From: an uncultured Clostridia bacterium
GTDB taxonomy: Bacteria > Bacillota > Clostridia > Oscillospirales > CAG-272
DNA length: 12,126 bases
Direction: 5' to 3'
Assembly: GCA_937892405.1 (NCBI GenBank)
Contig: CALAFS010000060.1
Span: 1 to 12,126 of the forward strand
Positions 7,978 through 12,126 of the stretch are shown here, one piece after another (within the stretch, counting starts at the first letter, position 1; each line of letters starts with the position of its first letter). The notes beneath the pieces were generated by a model. The model saw only the letters and a list, made by a program, of their open reading frames with translations, made no database searches and was not told the origin of the DNA. Position numbers and translations under genes: made by a program.

Positions 7978-9771
7978 TTATTCGATCAATCCGTTTTCGC
8001 GGAGGAGGGTTTCGATATCGGTGCCTTCGACCGCGTGGAGAACAATCTTCAGAAGGAGCTTTTCCTTCCAGGTCAGCTTCAGGTCGGTGATCTTCTTTTT
8101 GTCGATCGCGTAATAGCAGGCTTTCAGAAGCTCGCGCACATCGTACTTGCTCCCGAAGACCTCGGGGACGCCGCGGTCGACATCGAGGAGGGTGTAGACC
8201 GCCTCCATGCCGGTACGCATCGAATACTCGGTCGTGAAGATGGTGTCGCGGGGCGTCTCGGCGAACTGACCGAGGAAGGCGAAGTTGACGGCACCGGTCG
8301 GCACGACGAGGGGACGGTCCTCGTTCTTTCTCGGCTGGAAGAACGCGTTGATATAGGGCATGAAGCAGGTGGTCGTGTTGCACGCCTCTTTTGCGAGGGT
8401 TTCGATTCTGTCGGTCGGGACGCCGATGTGATAGAGCCATTCACGGCAGATCTCCTCACCGGTGCAGTCGCGCATCGCCTTCTTCACATAGTTGCCCTCT
8501 CTGTCGGTATGAAGACCGTAGAGCCAGACAAGCACCATGTTCTTATCCTGCGACTTGAACTGCGGCTGACGGTTGATCGTCCAGGAGAGATACCAGTTGT
8601 TGACGCTGTCCTTGACCGTGACGATACCGCCGGTCGTGACCTTTCCCTCTCTCGGGTCGCGCTTGCAGATGCCGATGATATGGCGGAGAACCTCTTCGTC
8701 CGAGGTGGCGACGGTGGCGCTCATCCAGTTGGTCGCCTCGATGTCGCTGCAGAAGACGTCGGGGTTGCCGTACTCGCCGTGCTTTGCCTGTGCGGCGATG
8801 GCTTTCCACATATCCCACGACTCGCCGACACCGTTTTTCAGATGGGAGAGATCGGGCGCGTGCGTCTGGTCGCCGTAGCAGCTCGTGTCGGTGCAGCAGC
8901 CGTTCGTGATGAAGACGAGGTCGTCCTCGACGAGGTCGATGGTCTTCTCTTCTCCGTCCTTCTTATAGACGATCTTTCTCGCGATCTTCTTGTCGCCGAC
9001 CGTCTCGATGATGACATTCTTCACATCCATGCCGTACTCGATGGTGACGCCGTGGGACTCGAGGTACTTCACAAGAGGAAGAATCATGCTCTCGTACTGA
9101 TTGTACTTTGTGAAACGGAGTGCGCTGAAATCGGGGAGCCCGTCGATGTGGTGGACATAGCGGCAGAGATAGCGCTTCATCTCCAGCGCACTCGACCACT
9201 TCTGGAAGGCGAACATCGTCTGCCAGTAGAGCCAGAAGTTCGTGTCCCAGAAGCTCTCGGGAAGGACATCGGAAATCTTCTTGTCCTCAAGATCCTTTTC
9301 GGGGGTGATGAAGAGCTTCGACAGGGCGAGCGCCGATTCCTTATCGAGGCGGAACTCCTTGTCGGTGTGGGCGTCCTCACCGCAGTTGACGGTCGCACGG
9401 CAGAGAGAATAGTTCGGGTCGTGCTTATTCAGATAATAGTACTCGTCCAGCACGGAGAGTCCGGGATTCTCAATCGAGGGGACATCGCGGAAGACATCCC
9501 ACATGACCTCGAAGTGGTTGTCCATCTCGCGTCCGCCGCGCATGAAGAAGCCCTTCGTGACATCCTTTCTGCCGTCGCAGCTGCCACCGGCGAGATCCAG
9601 TTTTTCAAGAAGGTGAATGTGCTCCCCTTTCACCTGTCCGTCGCGGACAAGGTAGAATGCCGCCGTCAGTCCGGCAAGTCCCGTGCCGATGATATAGGCG
9701 GATTTTTTATCCGCGTCCTTCGGCTTCTCCGGGCGGGCAAAAGATTCATAGGTTCCAGAAGAATAATACAT
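7978..9771 (-). CDS. ohyA: Oleate hydratase (myosin-cross-reactive antigen family)
   Basis: A 597-aa FAD enzyme that adds water to the cis-9 double bond of oleate or linoleate to give 10-hydroxy fatty acids; in gut bacteria this detoxifies host or dietary unsaturated fatty acids. The dinucleotide-binding motif GTGLAGLTAAFYL (from residue 29) and the family signature RGGREMDNHFEVMWD (78-92) are clear. With the ATG chosen here, the catalytic pair falls at E82 and Y201, the same numbers as reported for Staphylococcus aureus OhyA. The frame is open to a TTG nine bases upstream (9778-9780), but GGAGG (9786-9782) would then be one base from the start, against ten for the ATG at 9771. Length is normal and no lesion is seen. 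A promoter lies directly upstream and a TetR-type regulator gene follows in the same orientation behind a hairpin. Confidence 0.95.
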   Translation of the reverse strand: MYYSSGTYESFARPEKPKDADKKSAYIIGTGLAGLTAAFYLVRDGQVKGEHIHLLEKLDLAGGSCDGRKDVTKGFFMRGGREMDNHFEVMWDVFRDVPSIENPGLSVLDEYYYLNKHDPNYSLCRATVNCGEDAHTDKEFRLDKESALALSKLFITPEKDLEDKKISDVLPESFWDTNFWLYWQTMFAFQKWSSALEMKRYLCRYVHHIDGLPDFSALRFTKYNQYESMILPLVKYLESHGVTIEYGMDVKNVIIETVGDKKIARKIVYKKDGEEKTIDLVEDDLVFITNGCCTDTSCYGDQTHAPDLSHLKNGVGESWDMWKAIAAQAKHGEYGNPDVFCSDIEATNWMSATVATSDEEVLRHIIGICKRDPREGKVTTGGIVTVKDSVNNWYLSWTINRQPQFKSQDKNMVLVWLYGLHTDREGNYVKKAMRDCTGEEICREWLYHIGVPTDRIETLAKEACNTTTCFMPYINAFFQPRKNEDRPLVVPTGAVNFAFLGQFAETPRDTIFTTEYSMRTGMEAVYTLLDVDRGVPEVFGSKYDVRELLKACYYAIDKKKITDLKLTWKEKLLLKIVLHAVEGTDIETLLRENGLIE

Positions 9772-9781
9772 GGTTTTCAAA

Positions 9782-9786
9782 CCTCC
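9782..9786 (-). promoter_or_regulatory. Ribosome binding site setting the oleate hydratase start
   Basis: GGAGG on the - strand, ten bases before ATG 9771 and only one base before the alternative TTG 9780. The spacing favours the ATG. Confidence 0.75.
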
Positions 9787-9806
9787 GAAATTTATTTTCT
9801 GATTCC

Positions 9807-9834
9807 ATTATACCGATTTTTCGCCCTTTTACAA
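9807..9834 (-). promoter_or_regulatory. Promoter of the oleate hydratase gene
   Basis: Read on the - strand, TTGTAA (9834-9829) and TATAAT (9812-9807) are 16 bases apart. The likely transcription start is near 9800, about 30 bases before the start codon. A 19-bp palindrome (9852-9870) lies directly upstream of the -35 box. Confidence 0.75.
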
Positions 9835-9877
9835 TAAACAGAAAGCGCCCCGTGATAAAAAGCTTATCACGGGGCGC
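9833..9877 (-). terminator. Terminator hairpin after the TetR gene, containing a 19-bp palindrome
   Basis: GCGCCCCGTGATAA (9845-9858) pairs with TTATCACGGGGCGC (9864-9877), a 14-bp stem with loop AAAGC. On the - strand it is followed by TTTCTGTTTATTG, a fair U-rich tail, so it can end the TetR transcript. No T-run follows on the + strand. The upper part of the stem is the palindrome GTGATAAAAAGCTTATCAC (9852-9870), which could also bind protein as DNA. Confidence 0.7.
9852..9870. promoter_or_regulatory. Candidate TetR operator, palindrome 1
   Basis: GTGATAAAAAGCTTATCAC is 19 bp with perfect 7-bp arms GTGATAA/TTATCAC. It lies 18 bases upstream of the -35 box of the oleate hydratase promoter. 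Its arm is repeated in the 19-bp element at 9882-9900. Because it is also the top of a terminator stem, protein binding is only a hypothesis. Confidence 0.4.
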
Positions 9878-9881
9878 GAAA

Positions 9882-9900
9882 GTGTATAAAATTTTATCAC
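9882..9900. promoter_or_regulatory. Candidate TetR operator, palindrome 2
   Basis: GTGTATAAAATTTTATCAC is a near-palindrome of the same length as the one at 9852-9870 and ends in the same TTATCAC. The two start exactly 30 bp apart, close to three helical turns. Its right part (9891-9899) can also pair with TGATAAAAT at 9912-9920, which overlaps the tetR stop codon. Confidence 0.35.
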
Positions 9901-9919
9901 TTCGGGGATTTTGATAAAA

Positions 9920-10474
9920 TCAGTATGCGAAGCGGGAAAGGGCGGCGGACACCGAACCGGTAATCAGCGTCGCGAGGCGGTCGACGATCGCCTTCGGATC
10001 CTCCCGCATGTCGTCCTTGATCCAGTCGAGCATCAGACCGATGAAGATATAGGAATAGATGTCGGCGATGAACTTCTGATCCTCCTCCCGCACGCGGAGG
10101 TCGCGGATCTCCTCGTGAATGACCTCGAGAATGAGATGATCCACCAGCGGTCGCAGGTATTTTTCCACCTGTTCCCGCGGGACACAGCGGTAGACATTCA
10201 TAATGAAGGGTTTGTTCTCCTTCACCGCCTCGAAGATCTGAAGAAAGCCCTGCTGCCATGTGTCGTGGGTCTTCTTTTCTTCGAGGGCGCGGCGCGCGTC
10301 CTCAAGGCAGGACCACTCGACAAGGTCGTAAATGTCCTTGAAATGGTAATAGAAGGTCATGCGGTTGATCCCGCAATCCTCGGTGATGTCGTTGATGGTG
10401 ATTTTCGTCAGGGGCTTTTTTAAGAGCAGATTCTTTAAGGACTGCTCGAGCGCCCGCTTCGTGATCTCTGACAT
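9920..10474 (-). CDS. TetR/AcrR family regulator (DhaS-like)
   Basis: A 184-aa regulator. The N-terminal helix-turn-helix reads ITINDITEDCGINRMTFYYH (25-44) followed by FKDIYDL, typical for the TetR branch that includes the dihydroxyacetone kinase regulator DhaS. The rest is a helical ligand/dimer domain (about 60-184) with a hydrophobic helix near 138-152 (IADIYSYIFIGLMLDWI). Proteins of this kind usually repress nearby genes and release DNA on binding a small ligand. Its place directly behind the oleate hydratase gene suggests control of that gene with a fatty acid as signal; this is inference. GGGAGGGA precedes the ATG, and a promoter of its own lies upstream, so it need not depend on the AraC gene behind it. 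Confidence 0.9.
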   Translation of the reverse strand: MSEITKRALEQSLKNLLLKKPLTKITINDITEDCGINRMTFYYHFKDIYDLVEWSCLEDARRALEEKKTHDTWQQGFLQIFEAVKENKPFIMNVYRCVPREQVEKYLRPLVDHLILEVIHEEIRDLRVREEDQKFIADIYSYIFIGLMLDWIKDDMREDPKAIVDRLATLITGSVSAALSRFAY

Positions 10475-10506
10475 GCGATCCCTCCCAAAAACGGTTTTCT
10501 TCCTTC

Positions 10507-10535
10507 AGTATAGCACATTTTGCCGGCGATTGCAA
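10507..10535 (-). promoter_or_regulatory. Promoter of the TetR gene
   Basis: On the - strand TTGCAA (10535-10530) and TATACT (10512-10507) are 17 bases apart, with TG one base before the -10 (TGCTATACT). The start would be near 10500, about 26 bases before the ATG. A 10-bp palindrome TCCGTACGGA (10546-10555) lies just upstream. Confidence 0.82.
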
Positions 10536-10570
10536 GGGAATCCGTTCCGTACGGACATTTTTCCCGTATT

Positions 10571-11536
10571 CTACTCTTTTTCTTTTCTGCCGACCGCCCG
10601 TCTTGCCTGCCTGCGATAGGCAAGAGGGGTGATTCCGTACGCCTTTTTGAATGCACGGAAAAAGTAGGCGGGGGCGTCGTATCCGATCTCGGCGGAGATC
10701 TCTGCCATTCCGAGATCCGTGTCGCAGAGCAGAAGCTGTGCGTGCGACAGGCGGGCGCCGAGCAACAGGTGCGAGAAAGAATCCCCCGTCTCCTCGCGCA
10801 AAAGGCGGGAAAGGTGCGTCTCCGAATAATGGAAATGCGCCGACAACTCGGGCAATGTCACCGTGCGGTAGTTGAGGTTGATATACGAGAGCACCGCGCC
10901 GACCGGTAGTCCCGTCTTCCGATGCTGCGCGGACAGCTCTTCGTCACAGGTGTCGTAGGTCATGGCGAGCAGAATTTCTCTCAGGCGGATCTGTGCGAGC
11001 AACCAATGCCATATTCTGAGTTCCTGATGTGTAAGATAGACTTCTTTCAGATGGTCGAGAAAGGCATCTTCGCGATAATACATCGGATTGAATCGTCTGA
11101 GACAGTTGTTCACAAGGTCGGTGACAACCGGGAGAAGGTGTGTGCACCCGCGGCAGAAAAGATAGCGGTAATAAACCTGAGTGTTCAATGCCTTCAGAAA
11201 GGTCGCACACGCGGAGGGGGCGTCGGTAAATTCCACCGCACACGCCTCAAAGAAGGTCGGTTCCACCATAATGTTCAACACAAAACTGTCCCGCGAGGCG
11301 AAAACCGTATGATACACATCCGGCGGTAAGAGCGAAATATCTCCCTCACTCATCTGCACGGCCTTTCCTTCCACAATATTCGTACATCTGCCGCGCATGA
11401 TATAATTGAATTCATAGAATGCGTGCGCATGATAGTCGATCACCCGCTCCGACGGATGAAAACTCAGGATTACCCGCTCCCGCGGATCGGTCGGCTGCCA
11501 GGGGATCACGGAGAGATTTTCCGTTCGGTTCTTCAT
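10571..11536 (-). CDS. AraC family transcriptional regulator
   Basis: A 321-aa two-domain regulator. The N-terminal part is a cupin-like sensor domain with HAHAFYEFNYIMRG (H36, H38, E42) and, further on, LLPPDVYHTV (H76), the usual AraC_binding pattern. The C-terminal part (about 212-312) holds two helix-turn-helix units: LPELSAHFHYSETHLSRLL (228-246) and MAEISAEIGYDAPAYFFRAF (277-296), the second followed by the classic KKAYGITPLAYRRQ. Such proteins mostly activate genes for sugar or glycan use on binding the inducer in the cupin. GGGAGGA sets the ATG. The gene is divergent from the membrane or secreted protein gene at 11771, its most likely target. No terminator is seen before the TetR gene, so read-through into it is possible. 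Confidence 0.94.
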   Translation of the reverse strand: MKNRTENLSVIPWQPTDPRERVILSFHPSERVIDYHAHAFYEFNYIMRGRCTNIVEGKAVQMSEGDISLLPPDVYHTVFASRDSFVLNIMVEPTFFEACAVEFTDAPSACATFLKALNTQVYYRYLFCRGCTHLLPVVTDLVNNCLRRFNPMYYREDAFLDHLKEVYLTHQELRIWHWLLAQIRLREILLAMTYDTCDEELSAQHRKTGLPVGAVLSYINLNYRTVTLPELSAHFHYSETHLSRLLREETGDSFSHLLLGARLSHAQLLLCDTDLGMAEISAEIGYDAPAYFFRAFKKAYGITPLAYRRQARRAVGRKEKE

Positions 11537-11563
11537 TTTTCATCCTCCCGTTTCTTCTTCCCG

Positions 11564-11592
11564 ATTATACCGTATTTTTCTCCGAAAGTCAA
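11564..11592 (-). promoter_or_regulatory. Promoter of the AraC-type regulator gene
   Basis: On the - strand TTGACT (11592-11587) and TATAAT (11569-11564) are 17 bases apart. The 11-bp motif ACTTTCGGAGA (11589-11579) starts inside the -35 box and fills the front of the spacer. A protein bound there would block RNA polymerase. Confidence 0.88.
11579..11589 (-). promoter_or_regulatory. Candidate AraC-type regulator site, copy 1 (autorepression position)
   Basis: ACTTTCGGAGA on the - strand overlaps the -35 box and spacer of the regulator's own promoter, centred near -27. An identical copy on the opposite strand is at 11677-11687. The motif is shorter than usual AraC sites, so the true site may extend beyond it. 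Confidence 0.45.
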
Positions 11593-11676
11593 GAAAAAAT
11601 ATACAATTGCGCCATTTTTTACAATTCATTTTTCTTTTAATTATTATATTTGTCGGAAAAAGTCATTGCTGTCGCT

Positions 11677-11687
11677 ACTTTCGGAGA
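11677..11687 (+). promoter_or_regulatory. Candidate AraC-type regulator site, copy 2 (activation position)
   Basis: ACTTTCGGAGA on the + strand ends one base before the TTGACG -35 box of the divergent gene, centred about 41 bases before its predicted transcription start. That is the classic position for an activator that touches RNA polymerase at the -35 region. Confidence 0.45.
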
Positions 11688-11716
11688 TTGACGCTTTCTC
11701 TTCTTTTCTATACAAT
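11688..11716 (+). promoter_or_regulatory. Promoter of the divergent membrane/secreted protein gene
   Basis: TTGACG (11688-11693) and TACAAT (11711-11716) are 17 bases apart. The predicted start is near 11723, leaving a leader of about 48 bases. The leader holds an imperfect direct repeat, ATACCGTCGGA (11727-11737) and ATACCGGCGGA (11740-11750). Confidence 0.78.
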
Positions 11717-11770
11717 ATAGGCAGAAATACCGTCGGACCATACCGGCGGAATCATCAAGGAGGAGATCCG

Positions 11771-12126
11771 ATGAATCTTCATTTTTCAAAGCCGATGGTG
11801 AAAACGATCGCCGCGATATGTATCGTCGTGCTCGTTATCACCTCCGCGTGTCTCGCCGTCTTTGCGGTGCAGAGCACGACGACGCAGGGGACGGTCACCG
11901 TCGATGACAGCGCGCACACCGTCGATGTGTCGAAGAAACCCGATGTCAGTGCCGGCACTTTCCGGGAGCTGTATCCCGATTTTACGGTACTTGACAGCTG
12001 CGGAGCAGTCGCCGGGGCGAAAGAGCCGCTCCGTTTCTGTTCCCTCTCCAAAGGTGACGTCCTTTATAAGACCACCGGTGTACCGGCGAATTACTCCATG
12101 AACAACTGGACCATGGACAGCACCTC
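11771..12126 (+). CDS. Membrane-anchored or secreted protein of unknown function (partial, N-terminus)
   Basis: The frame from ATG 11771 stays open to the window end (118 codons) and so lacks a stop here. AAGGAGGAG (11758-11766) is a strong ribosome binding site and a good promoter lies upstream, so the gene is real. Residues 1-11 carry two lysines, and residues 12-33 form a hydrophobic segment (TIAAICIVVLVITSACLAVF and two more residues), followed by a Thr-rich, polar region, as in a signal peptide or signal anchor. The TSAC at 24-27 is a poor lipobox, so a lipoprotein is unlikely. The rest (DFTVLDSCGAVAGAKEPLRF, then KGDVLYKTTGVPANYSMNNW) matches no family I recognise. Its divergent AraC neighbour suggests regulation in response to an extracellular nutrient or host compound. 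Confidence 0.8.
   Translation, partial: MNLHFSKPMVKTIAAICIVVLVITSACLAVFAVQSTTTQGTVTVDDSAHTVDVSKKPDVSAGTFRELYPDFTVLDSCGAVAGAKEPLRFCSLSKGDVLYKTTGVPANYSMNNWTMDST

Noticed and set aside
9772..9780. TTG start three codons upstream for the oleate hydratase
   Set aside because: GGAGG would be only one base from the TTG; the ATG at 9771 has workable spacing and gives the residue numbering of the characterised enzyme.
7912..9837. 641-codon open frame on the + strand opposite the oleate hydratase gene
   Set aside because: It is an exact antisense shadow of a well-recognised enzyme gene, overlaps the terminator and the promoter of that gene, and its translation resembles no protein. Long antisense frames are common in G+C-rich genes with biased codon use.
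10546..10555. TCCGTACGGA palindrome upstream of the tetR promoter as a TetR operator
   Set aside because: Only 10 bp, with no loop for a hairpin, no second copy in the window and no likeness to the palindromes near the oleate hydratase promoter; not enough to call a site.

Overview
The window looks like chromosomal DNA from a fairly G+C-rich member of the Clostridia (Bacillota), probably a gut commensal. I infer this from the gene families (FeoB with a Cys-rich tail, MacB-like ABC-FtsX fusion, oleate hydratase, DhaS-like TetR), from strong GGAGG-type ribosome binding sites, and from near-consensus sigma-A promoters and intrinsic terminators. The exact lineage cannot be read from the sequence.

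Left part (1-4250, + strand). The 3' end of feoB (ferrous iron permease) closes with a terminator. A 905-aa ABC ATPase/FtsX permease fusion follows, with its own strong terminator. Next is an intergenic leader holding an extended -10 promoter, an attenuator-like hairpin and an inverted repeat. It precedes a 211-aa protein of the L-2-amino-thiazoline-4-carboxylic acid (ATC) hydrolase family.

Middle (4256-7962, + strand). Two half-size ABC transporters with exporter fold are separated by a single base and surely form a heterodimer. A second copy of the same inverted repeat (TGGTTAG-N3-TTGCTAAC) lies just upstream, so the ATC-hydrolase-like gene and the ABC pair are probably under one regulator. 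The D-loop wording (DEATAFTDPENE, DEATAGIDPENE) is reminiscent of the YbtPQ/IrtAB siderophore importers. With feoB nearby, a working hypothesis is an iron/metallophore uptake and processing locus.

Right part (7978-11569, - strand). An oleate hydratase gene (converts host unsaturated fatty acids to hydroxy fatty acids) is convergent with the ABC pair and shares a bidirectional terminator with it. Behind it lie a TetR-family regulator and an AraC-family regulator, each with a promoter of its own. Two 19-bp palindromes lie between tetR and the hydratase promoter.

Right edge (11688-12126, + strand). A divergent gene, cut by the window end, encodes a membrane-anchored or secreted protein I do not recognise. 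An 11-bp motif, ACTTTCGGAGA, occurs once in each of the two divergent promoters, placed as expected for an AraC protein that represses itself and activates its neighbour.

Two start codons were chosen by ribosome binding site over longer open frames: the second ABC subunit at 6133 and the oleate hydratase at 9771. The window contains no rRNA, tRNA, CRISPR array or insertion sequence that I can see.
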